Shown in pieces: positions 56,289-64,000 of a stretch of 64,000 bases of DNA. The stretch lies in assembly GCA_902536065.1 (NCBI GenBank), contig CACAVZ010000003.1:62001-126000 (forward strand). The letters run 5' to 3'. A program made the position numbers and the translations under genes. Position 1 is the first letter of the stretch. Each line of letters opens with the position of its first letter. The stretch is from an uncultured Synechococcaceae cyanobacterium. Lineage in GTDB: Bacteria; Cyanobacteriota; Cyanobacteriia; PCC-6307; Cyanobiaceae. Under the pieces are notes generated by a model. It did not search any database. It was not told where the DNA came from and was given only the letters and a program-made list of their open reading frames with translations.

Positions 56289-57221
56289 ATGAAAGAAAAA
56301 TTTCCTTCAATATATAAAGAACCTATAGAAACATTGCAAATTAACATAGGTTATAAATGCAATCAGGCTTGTAAGCATTGTCATGTCAATTCAAGTCCCC
56401 TAAGGACTGAAAAAATGTCCAATGAAATGATATCTCTTATTCCAAAGATAATTGAAAAATATAAAATCAAGACTTTAGATATTACAGGTGGTGCGCCAGA
56501 ACTTCACCCAGAATTTAAAAACCTAATAACTAGCTTAAGCACAACACAAGTTGATATTATTGATAGGTGCAATTTGACAATTTTTTTTGAAGAGGGTTAT
56601 GAAGATCTTCCTCAATTTCTTGCAAAAAATAAAGTGATAGTTACTGCTTCGCTACCGTGTTATGAAAAAAATAATGTTGATTTTCAAAGGGGTTTTGGAG
56701 TTTTTGAAAAAAGTATTAATGCCATTAAAATTCTTAATGATTTAGGCTATGGAAAGAAAGAAAATGGATTACAATTAAATCTTGTTTACAACCCTGTAAG
56801 CCCTATTCTCCCTCCTTCTCAAAAAACATTGGAGAAGGATTATAAAAAAATTCTATTCGAAAAATTCAATATCGTTTTTAATAATTTATACACAATAACT
56901 AATATGCCAATCAATAGATATGAAGAATCTCTTAGAAGAGAAGGGAAACTAAATACTTATTACAAATTACTAAAAGAAAATTTTAATGAAAAAAATTTAG
57001 AAAATCTTATGTGTAAAAAGACAATTAGCGTAAATTGGCTAGGAGAAATTTATGACTGTGACTTTAACCAACAGATAAATTTCCGAGAGAATAAAGGACC
57101 AAAGACACTTTTTGATCTATTGGATGAATCATTTACTTTTGACTACGGGGTAGCTGTAAAAGAACATTGTTTTGCTTGCACTGCAGGTGCAGGGTCAAGT
57201 TGTGGAGGGACTTTAAGTTAA
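56289..57221 (+). CDS. arsS: ArsS-like radical SAM protein (DUF3641 C-terminus)
   Basis: The 310-residue protein has the radical SAM motif CNQACKHC (Cys 24, 28, 31), the DITGGAPELHP segment near residue 62, and a Cys-rich C-terminus CFACTAGAGSSCGG near 297 of the DUF3641 type. ArsS proteins join adenosyl to dimethylarsenite in arsenosugar biosynthesis. The usual neighbour ArsM (arsenite methyltransferase) is not seen, so it may have another substrate. It lies 41 bases after stpA and is convergent with the fur-like gene. Confidence 0.85.
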   Translation: MKEKFPSIYKEPIETLQINIGYKCNQACKHCHVNSSPLRTEKMSNEMISLIPKIIEKYKIKTLDITGGAPELHPEFKNLITSLSTTQVDIIDRCNLTIFFEEGYEDLPQFLAKNKVIVTASLPCYEKNNVDFQRGFGVFEKSINAIKILNDLGYGKKENGLQLNLVYNPVSPILPPSQKTLEKDYKKILFEKFNIVFNNLYTITNMPINRYEESLRREGKLNTYYKLLKENFNEKNLENLMCKKTISVNWLGEIYDCDFNQQINFRENKGPKTLFDLLDESFTFDYGVAVKEHCFACTAGAGSSCGGTLS

Positions 57222-57227
57222 AATTTG

Positions 57228-57680
57228 CTAAATGCAATTAGGACAAATAGCTCTTACATTTAAAGAGGATTCAATTAGTTTAAAACCATTAACTTTTGCT
57301 GCAACTTTGCCTGCCTCTAAAACCTCGTCATTTTCGAATTCTTCTGTTCTTCCACACCTAATGCAAATCAAATGATGATGATCAGGTGTGTCGTTACTAA
57401 GCAATTCATATCTGTGTCCGCCCTCACTGAGTTCTAATTCATGAAGCAACCCCATTTGTACTAAAAGTCTTAAAGTTCTATAAATTGTTGCTAGTGAAAC
57501 TTTGGAGCTTGTTTTAACTAAATTTTCATGAACCTCTTCAGCACTAAGATGCTTTCCAGAGCCAATATTTTCAAATAAATTAAGAACTTTTAGTCTCTGA
57601 GGAGTTAATCTCTTCCCATCTTTATGTAATCCATCACCAAGAGGAGATGTGATGACTTTGTATTGAGAGGATAATGACAA
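57228..57680 (-). CDS. fur: Fur-family metal-dependent repressor
   Basis: The 150-residue protein has a winged-helix domain (LTPQRLKVLNLFE near residue 25, SLATIYRTLRLL near 63) and a C-terminal metal domain with DHHHLICIRCG near 97 and CPNC near 146, the two CxxC pairs of the structural zinc site. It represses genes when its metal (Fe2+ or Zn2+) is abundant. Fur and Zur cannot be separated by motifs alone here. It is divergent from the isochorismatase gene and convergent with arsS. Confidence 0.9.
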   Translation of the reverse strand: MSLSSQYKVITSPLGDGLHKDGKRLTPQRLKVLNLFENIGSGKHLSAEEVHENLVKTSSKVSLATIYRTLRLLVQMGLLHELELSEGGHRYELLSNDTPDHHHLICIRCGRTEEFENDEVLEAGKVAAKVNGFKLIESSLNVRAICPNCI

Positions 57681-57796
57681 AATTAACCCATAGCTATTCT
57701 CAATAATAACTCTAGATGAGAGTAAAACAACTTGTTGATTTAAAATGTTTACTAAAGTTCTTCAAAATATTATGTTGAATGTATCTTTATATATAA

Positions 57797-58366
57797 ATGA
57801 TGAATGATAAAGAAATCTCTTCTGATAAATTATCATCGAAAGTTAACGCCTTGATAATTATTGATATTCAGGAAAAAATAATAAGACCAATTTTTAATAA
57901 GGATTCAATAATCAAAAACATTAAAAAGCTAATAAATGCTTACCAAATTTTAGAAGAAAACATATATATATCTGAACAGAACCCACTCAAATTAGGAGTA
58001 ACGATACCTGAATTATCACCTATAGCAGAATTTAGAAAATTTGAAAAAATGGAATTCAGCCTAGCTAAATTAGAAGATTTTTTAAAAGAACTTAAAGATA
58101 AGAAAATTAATAATTTGATAGTTTGTGGGATCGAAACGCATATTTGTATTCAACAAACTGTCTTAGATTGTTTACAAAAAGGATTTGAAGTTATTCTCAT
58201 ATCAGATTCCATGGGAAGTCGAAATAGGGTAGATCATGAAATAGCATTACAAAGAATGACTCAGAGTGGAGCGATCTTAGCAACAACTGAATCAATAATT
58301 TTTGAATTATGCAAAACTGCGGATAGAAAAGAATTTAAAGAAATTAGAAATATAATAATTAGTTAA
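57797..58366 (+). CDS. Isochorismatase-family cysteine hydrolase
   Basis: The 189-residue protein has the family layout: IIDIQEKII near residue 21 with the catalytic Asp, then the Lys region SLAKLEDF near 88, and the nucleophile Cys in VCGIETHICIQQTVLDCL near 113-121. Members hydrolyse amides or isochorismate; substrate unknown here. It is divergent from the fur gene, with a 116-base spacer that may hold a Fur-controlled promoter (no clear box found). Confidence 0.85.
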   Translation: MMNDKEISSDKLSSKVNALIIIDIQEKIIRPIFNKDSIIKNIKKLINAYQILEENIYISEQNPLKLGVTIPELSPIAEFRKFEKMEFSLAKLEDFLKELKDKKINNLIVCGIETHICIQQTVLDCLQKGFEVILISDSMGSRNRVDHEIALQRMTQSGAILATTESIIFELCKTADRKEFKEIRNIIIS

Positions 58367-58443
58367 AGAAAAAAAAGACTGGTTTGTTGTTTTGAGATAA
58401 TTTAAAATTTTATTAGAGATAAATTTTAAGGGTTTATTTGAAT

Positions 58444-59475
58444 ATGAAATTATTTACTGAAAACTTTCTTCTGGCAATATCTATTTTTTTTATTGGAACT
58501 TTATTGTCGATAATAATTTCAAAAGTTTCAAAAATATTTTTTAAAAAGGTTTCCAAAAGAACAAAAACAAATTTCGATGATTTTATTTTTGAGGTGATCT
58601 CTGGAATTATAAAACCTATAGGTTTCCTACTATCATTTTATTTTTCAATTGACTATTTTTTTGCTGATGAAATAACTTTCATCTCTGTCTTATTGAATAT
58701 TTTGAAATTATTTATATTAATAATCATCATAAAAGCTCTCAACAAAGTTTTAATAAGATCTTTAACAGAATCGACCTCGAAAATTAATGATTCCTCAATT
58801 AGTTCGATGGTATCTTCACTAACTCCATTGATAAAAGCATTAACATGGACTATTGGCTCAATTTTTTTCTTACAAAATATAGGTGTTCAAATGACTGCTA
58901 TTTGGGCTTTACTAAGTGCAGGAGGTATTGGAGCAGGATTAGCCTTGAAAGATCCAGTTCAGGAGTTTTTTGAATATATAACAATTTTGCTTGATAAACC
59001 CTTTCAAAAAGGTGAGTTTATAAAATCTGACGGAGTCCTCGGAATGGTTGAGAGAGTGGGAGTAAGATCATCAAGGATAAGAAGTATTAATGGAGAAGTA
59101 ATAGTAATGAGCAATAGCGCCCTAACAAATGGAATAATTTCAAATTACGCACAAATGGAAAAAAGAAGGTTAGTGCATAAATTGGGAGTAGTTTATGAAA
59201 CCTCTCCAAAACTTATGAAATTGATTCCAATAATAATTAAAAAAATAGTTGAAGAGACAAAAGATGCGTCTTTTGATAGATGTCATTTCACAGATTTCGG
59301 CGACTTCAGTCTTAATTTCGAACTTGTTTATTACATTCCAACAAATAATTATCTCGCCGCAATGGAAGCTCAACAATCTATAAATTTAAAAATTATTGAG
59401 GAATTTGCTGTTAATAATATAGAGTTTGCATTCCCAACACAAACCTTAAATATTGAAAGTAACAAAGCCAAATGA
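58444..59475 (+). CDS. mscS: MscS-type small mechanosensitive channel
   Basis: The protein (about 343 residues from the ATG at 58444; TTG two codons earlier is also possible) has four hydrophobic segments, the pore-lining helix WALLSAGGIGAGLALKDPVQEFFE near residue 155, and the cytosolic beta domain GVLGMVERVGVRSSRIRSINGE near 195. MscS channels open under osmotic downshock, fitting the glucosylglycerol phosphatase nearby. The 3' end overlaps the convergent SDR gene by 30 bases. Confidence 0.9.
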   Translation: MKLFTENFLLAISIFFIGTLLSIIISKVSKIFFKKVSKRTKTNFDDFIFEVISGIIKPIGFLLSFYFSIDYFFADEITFISVLLNILKLFILIIIIKALNKVLIRSLTESTSKINDSSISSMVSSLTPLIKALTWTIGSIFFLQNIGVQMTAIWALLSAGGIGAGLALKDPVQEFFEYITILLDKPFQKGEFIKSDGVLGMVERVGVRSSRIRSINGEVIVMSNSALTNGIISNYAQMEKRRLVHKLGVVYETSPKLMKLIPIIIKKIVEETKDASFDRCHFTDFGDFSLNFELVYYIPTNNYLAAMEAQQSINLKIIEEFAVNNIEFAFPTQTLNIESNKAK

Positions 59476-60447
59476 TCTACAAATCTCTTCACTTAAAATC
59501 CAGAGTTTTGAAGCCAACTCAGAATTATTTGCCTCATTACTAACCTTACTTTCAACTAATTTATGTTTTTTAAAAGATATAAGTTTATTACTTAAATGAA
59601 CATAACCAATATTATTTAAATTTGAATCAAAAACAATTTCAGAAAGTATCCTACCAGCATTTTCTATACTTTCAGAAATTCCTAAAATATTTTTTGCAGC
59701 TTTAGAAAAAATTAAATATCCAAAGAGATTAAAACGCTTACTGTATCTAAAAAAACCAAGATCATCATTTGGTATTACTAGACCAGGAGCCCAAGTAATT
59801 ACAGAAATTTTACTAGAGGAAATTTTTAATTTTTTTTCAAGTTCTTTTGCAAACAAAATATTACATAACTTACTATTTTTATAAGCTTCATCAGCATTAA
59901 AATTTAAAAATTGCCCAGTTACTTTTTTTCTTAAATTAACTAGGTTATTAAGTCCCGCTTTCTTTCCTATATTGCCACCTGAACTTTTGGGGTCGTGTAC
60001 ATCTGATGATGTAATAATGATTCTAGATTCTTCTTTATCTCTAATAAAATCTTTAAGGACATTTACCAAGTAAAAATGTGAAAGATGATTTACTGCAAAA
60101 GTTAGTTCTATACCTTGTTTTGATACTTTAGGGTAAAAAGAGCCTGTATATTGCAATCCTGCATTTAAAACAAGAACATCTAAAAAAATCTTTTTTCTAA
60201 TAAAGTAATCTTTAATTTTTTTAATATTCTCTAGATCTGAAAGATCACAATTCTCAATAATATTTAAAAATTTACTAAGGTAATTTTTATCAAAATGTTT
60301 TTCGATTTTCCTAAGAAATTCATCCTTTCTAAATTTGTTTTTTATTACAACATATAAAATATTTTTCGTCTTCAGTAAATTAATAATGGCAAAAAAACCT
60401 ATTCCTGAATTACCTCCAGTAATTAAAATATTTTTATTTTTAATCAT
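59446..60447 (-). CDS. Short-chain dehydrogenase/reductase, POR-like
   Basis: The 333-residue protein has the classical SDR motifs: TGGNSGIG at residues 10-17, LNAGLQYTG near 95, ITSSDVHDP near 147, and the active YKNSK near 189. Length and the LTFAVNHLSHFYL segment resemble the light-dependent protochlorophyllide reductase subgroup, but no specific POR signature was established, so substrate is open. It is convergent with mscS (30-base overlap). The spacer up to crtL (60448-60672) holds the two divergent promoters. Confidence 0.82.
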   Translation of the reverse strand: MIKNKNILITGGNSGIGFFAIINLLKTKNILYVVIKNKFRKDEFLRKIEKHFDKNYLSKFLNIIENCDLSDLENIKKIKDYFIRKKIFLDVLVLNAGLQYTGSFYPKVSKQGIELTFAVNHLSHFYLVNVLKDFIRDKEESRIIITSSDVHDPKSSGGNIGKKAGLNNLVNLRKKVTGQFLNFNADEAYKNSKLCNILFAKELEKKLKISSSKISVITWAPGLVIPNDDLGFFRYSKRFNLFGYLIFSKAAKNILGISESIENAGRILSEIVFDSNLNNIGYVHLSNKLISFKKHKLVESKVSNEANNSELASKLWILSEEICRSFGFVTFNI

Positions 60448-60672
60448 TTAAATTCTTATATTTTTTTTATGATAAAAAAATAAATAAAGTTTTTTTTTAT
60501 TTTGTAATCTTATAAATTATTGTTAAAACACTGAAAACTTAGTCACTAGTATTTGAGTAATTTGATTATTATTAATCTACTCTCATTATAAGTATTGGAT
60601 GAAAAATATAATTTCAGGCTCAGAAGTAATAATTTGTTCCATAAATTTCTTTAATCATAAGATTTATATTTA

Positions 60673-61956
60673 ATGTCAAAAGAAAATATGCCAGATGTTC
60701 TTGTTTTGGGTGCAGGGCCTGCAGGTATGGCTATTGCCTCAGCTTTAGGGAAGGAAAAATTAGATGTTGAAGTGCTTTCTCCAAATGGACCAGATGAAGC
60801 TTGGCCAAATACATATGGAATTTGGGGGAAAGAAGTTGATCAACTCGGGCTTCAGGATTTACTTGAATATAGATGGAAGAATACTGTAAGTTTTTTTGGG
60901 CATGGCGCTTTAGAAGAACAGGATGACGAGAATAAAGCAACGGAACATTCACTAGATTATGGACTATTTGATAAGAAGAAACTCCACAACTATTGGTTTA
61001 ATGAATGCAATAAGTCTTTTATTAAATGGCATCAAGGCTTTGCAAAAAATATACATTTTGAAAAATACAAAAGTACAGTAACTACAAAAGATGGCAAGAC
61101 TTACTCTGCAAGATTAGTAGTAGATGCAACAGGATATGATCCTGTTTTTCTTAAATTAAAATCGTGTGGTCCATTAGCAGTTCAAACTTGTTATGGAATA
61201 GTAGGTAATTTTAGTAAACCTCCACTTAAGCAAGGGCAGTTTGTATTAATGGACTATAGAAATGACCATCTTAACGATAATCAAAAAAAAGAACCGCCCA
61301 CTTTTCTTTATGCCATGGATATGGGGGATGGTAAATATTTTCTTGAAGAGACATCTCTTGGTTTAGTAAATCCACTAACTATGGAAAATTTAAAAGAGAG
61401 ACTAGAGAAGAGGCTTTCTTATCGAAATATATCAATCACAAGCATGCAGCACGAAGAGCTTGGCTTATTTCTACCTATGAATATGCCAATCCCGGATTTC
61501 AAACAACAAATACTTGGATATGGTGGTGCTGCTTCAATGGTACATCCTGCATCTGGATATCTAATTGGTAATGTTTTAAGAAGAGCTCCACTTGTTGCCA
61601 AGGCAGTCTCAGAAGCAATTAAAAACAAAAATTTAAGTACCTATCATATTGCTAGAAAAGGTTGGGAAACTTTATGGTCAAAAGAATTAATTAGAAAGAA
61701 ATCACTTTACCAATTTGGATTAGAAAAACTCATGAGGTTTGACGAAAAACTATTGAGAGAATTTTTTGGCAGTTTTTTCCAACTACCTAAAAATCAATGG
61801 TATGGATTTCTAACTGATACACTTTCTTTAAAAGAGATTGTATATGCGATGTGCGTAATGTTTATAAAGGCTCCATGGAGTGTAAAGAAAGGTCTTATGA
61901 TTATGCATGGAAGAGAATTTAAAATGTTACTTAGGATAATATTTCCAAACTTATAG
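60673..61956 (+). CDS. crtL: Lycopene cyclase (CrtL type)
   Basis: CrtL cyclases make the end rings of carotenoids from lycopene. The 427-residue protein has the dinucleotide motif VLGAGPAGMAIASAL at 11-25, WPNTYGIWG near 43, VVDATGYDP near 149, YAMDMGDGKYFLEETSL near 218 and GYGGAASMVHPASGYLIG near 280, all typical of plant-like cyclases. High-light Prochlorococcus has two such cyclases, beta and epsilon type, and this sequence alone does not tell which this is. It is followed 7 bases later by an SDR gene. Confidence 0.9.
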   Translation: MSKENMPDVLVLGAGPAGMAIASALGKEKLDVEVLSPNGPDEAWPNTYGIWGKEVDQLGLQDLLEYRWKNTVSFFGHGALEEQDDENKATEHSLDYGLFDKKKLHNYWFNECNKSFIKWHQGFAKNIHFEKYKSTVTTKDGKTYSARLVVDATGYDPVFLKLKSCGPLAVQTCYGIVGNFSKPPLKQGQFVLMDYRNDHLNDNQKKEPPTFLYAMDMGDGKYFLEETSLGLVNPLTMENLKERLEKRLSYRNISITSMQHEELGLFLPMNMPIPDFKQQILGYGGAASMVHPASGYLIGNVLRRAPLVAKAVSEAIKNKNLSTYHIARKGWETLWSKELIRKKSLYQFGLEKLMRFDEKLLREFFGSFFQLPKNQWYGFLTDTLSLKEIVYAMCVMFIKAPWSVKKGLMIMHGREFKMLLRIIFPNL

Positions 61957-61963
61957 TTAAAAA

Positions 61964-62671
61964 ATGAGAACCATATTAATAAGTGGAGCCAGTAGAGGTA
62001 TTGGACTAAATATTGCACATAAAGAATTAAAAGAAGGCAATAGAATTAGTGTTGGCATAAGAGATTTAGAATCATTAAAAGGAAGCGCTATTGATCCAAA
62101 AAAATGGCCAGAAGGAAAAATCATAATCAACCACTATGATGCTTTAAAAAAAATTACAGCCGAAAATTGGATTAAAAATACAGTAGATAAATTTGGAGGA
62201 TTTGATTCAGTAATAAATTGTTCTGGAGTATTATCGAAAGTTCCTTTCTTATACAAAGATGGTGATGAAGAAGATATTTTAAATACATTAAATATCAATT
62301 TTTTAGCAATTTGGCATTTATGTAGGCTTTCTTGGGGTCATTTATGTACCTCTGGAAGAGGAAGAATTATTGTTTTAGTTTCAATGAGTGGGAAAAGATC
62401 CAAAGGTGATTTAGCCGCTTATTCTTCTTCAAAGTTTGCTTTGATGGGATTATGTCAAACAATGAAAAATAAAGGTTGGGATAAAAATATAAGGATTACT
62501 GCAATTTGCCCAAGCTGGGTTAATACAAAAATGGCCCAAAATATCTCTTCTTTAGATAAACCATCCATGACACAACCTGAAGATATTGCTGAAATATGCT
62601 CAACTATTCTTAAGTTACCTACCCAATCAGTTCCATTTGAAATCGCCTTAAATTGTAACTATGAAATTTAA
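61964..62671 (+). CDS. Short-chain dehydrogenase/reductase
   Basis: The 235-residue protein is a classical SDR: ISGASRGIG at residues 6-14 (TGxxxGxG type), INCSGVLSK near 85, VLVSMSGKRSK near 138 and the catalytic YSSSK near 152. It starts 7 bases after the lycopene cyclase gene, so they are probably one transcript; the substrate could be a carotenoid or unrelated. It is convergent with the GIY-YIG membrane protein gene, whose stop overlaps by 4 bases. Confidence 0.85.
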   Translation: MRTILISGASRGIGLNIAHKELKEGNRISVGIRDLESLKGSAIDPKKWPEGKIIINHYDALKKITAENWIKNTVDKFGGFDSVINCSGVLSKVPFLYKDGDEEDILNTLNINFLAIWHLCRLSWGHLCTSGRGRIIVLVSMSGKRSKGDLAAYSSSKFALMGLCQTMKNKGWDKNIRITAICPSWVNTKMAQNISSLDKPSMTQPEDIAEICSTILKLPTQSVPFEIALNCNYEI

Positions 62672-63210
62672 CCTAAATTAAATATTAAGTAAGCCATTGA
62701 AAGCATTGCAATTGCAATAAATAAACCTTTTATTCGATTAGTTAACAATGAAAAAAGAGATAAATCTTCAGAAAAGTATCCGCCAAAACTACCGGTAATA
62801 AATAATATAACCATTGGTAGAGATGCTATTCCGAAAGAATAAGATATAGATCTTGCAAATCCAAAATTTAAATAATTAAAAATAAAAGAACCTAATGAAA
62901 ATAATAAAAAAGATGCAGATAGAGTTATTGAAACTTCAGCATCTAGAGTATGAGGTAAGCTACCCTTTAATTCAAATTGCTTTTTACATTCTCTAATTTG
63001 TCTTTTAGAAAGCTTTAAATAACCAGTTTCAGGAATTCTTTGCGACTTATATTTTCTTAGTAATCTTGCTTCAAGAGTTTCTGGCTCCTTTGTCATAATT
63101 GATGTTAATAATTCATCTGGTTTTAATTTCTTAATTTTCTTTTCAAGATTATCCGTTTTTCCAATTCTATAAAGGTCTCCCACTCTAATAAGGTAAACAT
63201 ATCCCGACAT
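62668..63210 (-). CDS. GIY-YIG-like domain fused to membrane segments
   Basis: The N-terminal 85 residues read GYVYLIRVGDLYRIGKTDN, which matches the GIY (VYL) and YIG (RIGKT) strands of the MUG113/T5orf172-like GIY-YIG group, with ETLEARLLRKY near residue 45 containing the expected Glu. From residue 92 to 180 there are three membrane spans. The combination of a possible nuclease-like domain with a membrane anchor is unusual. Activity is not proven. It is divergent from the GST gene. Confidence 0.65.
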   Translation of the reverse strand: MSGYVYLIRVGDLYRIGKTDNLEKKIKKLKPDELLTSIMTKEPETLEARLLRKYKSQRIPETGYLKLSKRQIRECKKQFELKGSLPHTLDAEVSITLSASFLLFSLGSFIFNYLNFGFARSISYSFGIASLPMVILFITGSFGGYFSEDLSLFSLLTNRIKGLFIAIAMLSMAYLIFNLG

Positions 63211-63284
63211 TTGCGTTGTAAAATTAATACTATTCTTATTTAGATAATACTAAAAGAATCAAGGAAATTAAAAGTTTTTACAAA

Positions 63285-63944
63285 ATGACAAACGATATTT
63301 TATATTCATTTCGAAGGTGTCCATATGCAATACGTGCTAGATGGGCTCTATTAATTTGTGAAATAAAAGTAGAGATAAGAGAAATTGATTTAAAAAATAA
63401 ACCTCAAGATTTTCTAAATAAATCAAAAACAAAAACGGTTCCAATACTGATAAAAAAAAATAATGAAGTTATTGAAGAAAGTTTTGAAATAATGCTTTGG
63501 GCACTCTCAGAATCAAAAAAGGAAAACATTAAATTAATTTATTTTCCTGATAATAAAAAGGAAGATATTTATGAAATAATTAATGAAAACGATAAAGAAT
63601 TCAAATATCATTTAGATCGATTTAAATATGCCACAAGATATCAGAATGCTAATGAAGAATTTCATTTCACAAATGCGATTAAGTTTATCAAGAGATGGAA
63701 CGAACTACTTGCAGAAAACAAATACTTTTTTGGAGATAGCCCCACAATAGCTGATTGGTCTATCTGGCCCTTCGTAAGACAATTTAGAATCGCTTGTGAA
63801 AGTCAAAAAAGAACAAATTATTTTGAGCCCTCAATAAAAAACTGGTTAGATTCATTTGAGAAAAATAGAGAATTTAAATCTTTAATGTATAAATACGAAT
63901 TATGGGAACCATACTCTAAAAAGAATTATTTTCCATCTAATTAA
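63285..63944 (+). CDS. Glutathione S-transferase-like protein
   Basis: The 219-residue protein begins with a thioredoxin-like domain: RRCPYAIRARWALLICEI at residues 8-25 with a Cys-Pro-Tyr-Ala motif, KTVPILI near 49 and EESFEIMLWAL near 63. A helical C-terminal domain with DSPTIADWSIWPFVRQF near 150 follows, as in GSTs. It is likely a thiol transferase or detoxifying enzyme. Its stop overlaps that of the next, convergent gene. Confidence 0.85.
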   Translation: MTNDILYSFRRCPYAIRARWALLICEIKVEIREIDLKNKPQDFLNKSKTKTVPILIKKNNEVIEESFEIMLWALSESKKENIKLIYFPDNKKEDIYEIINENDKEFKYHLDRFKYATRYQNANEEFHFTNAIKFIKRWNELLAENKYFFGDSPTIADWSIWPFVRQFRIACESQKRTNYFEPSIKNWLDSFEKNREFKSLMYKYELWEPYSKKNYFPSN

Positions 63945-64000
63945 CTTTCTAACAACTTCCTTTTCTCAATTATTCTTGCTAACTCCAAAAAATATCCTGC
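63941..64000 (-). CDS. 3' end of an unidentified gene (cut by window edge)
   Basis: On the minus strand a frame is open from the right edge to a stop at 63941, giving only about 19 residues with a basic helical end (ARIIEKRKLLES). It is convergent with the GST gene. Too short to identify. Confidence 0.5.
   Translation of the reverse strand, partial: AGYFLELARIIEKRKLLES

Overview
The window looks like a chromosomal segment of a high-light-adapted Prochlorococcus or a very close marine picocyanobacterial relative. It is strongly AT-rich and densely coded, with short spacers. The gene set is typical of that group: a TPM/Psb32-like thylakoid protein, CtpA, a CrtL-type lycopene cyclase, a Tic20-like protein, CPP1-like, DUF3531, DUF2811 and DUF4278 proteins, B12-dependent ribonucleotide reductase and a glucosylglycerol-phosphate phosphatase. 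This is inferred from protein families; no database was searched.

Layout. 1-22.6 kb is core-like: the end of aroB, a MidA-type methyltransferase, a TPM/Psb32-like protein, a metallophosphoesterase, nadA, ctpA, ispG, a family-4-like uracil-DNA glycosylase, an aspartate aminotransferase, a phosphonate/phosphite-type ABC transporter (phnD-phnC-fused phnE), rsmE, hslO, prfC and nrdJ. 22.6-24.8 kb holds small genes: a likely glutamine-II riboswitch in front of a 33-aa DUF4278 peptide, a 49-aa membrane peptide, and a two-gene split Rieske oxygenase. 24.8-39.8 kb is an accessory region rich in surface-sugar functions: a GT-C glycosyltransferase, asparagine synthase, GtrA, radical SAM plus GT2, a split transketolase with HAD phosphatase, kinase and WbuC-like cupin, two methyltransferases and a nucleotide-sugar epimerase. 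It surrounds tRNA-Ser(UGA) and a decayed partial copy of that tRNA, which suggests past integration. 40-64 kb returns to core-like genes: small membrane proteins, Tic20-like, gloA, a pentapeptide-repeat protein, GMC and FAD oxidoreductases, CbiX, a SulP transporter, metA-metY, stpA, arsS-like radical SAM, a Fur regulator, isochorismatase, MscS, SDRs, lycopene cyclase and a GST.

How the genes connect. CbiX (cobalt insertion, B12 route) and NrdJ (B12-dependent dNTP synthesis) link to each other, and nrdJ has a structured leader. The PhnDCE transporter can import a reduced phosphorus compound, but no C-P lyase or phosphite dehydrogenase is visible here. MetA and MetY make homocysteine. The island genes plausibly build and export an unusual, perhaps branched or C-methylated, surface sugar. 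The riboswitch-peptide unit suggests glutamine and NtcA control of a tiny protein. The most system-like unexplained items are the split Rieske oxygenase, the transketolase-HAD-kinase-cupin cassette, the radical SAM-GT2-small membrane protein set, and an uncharacterised 515-aa Rossmann protein divergent from stpA.
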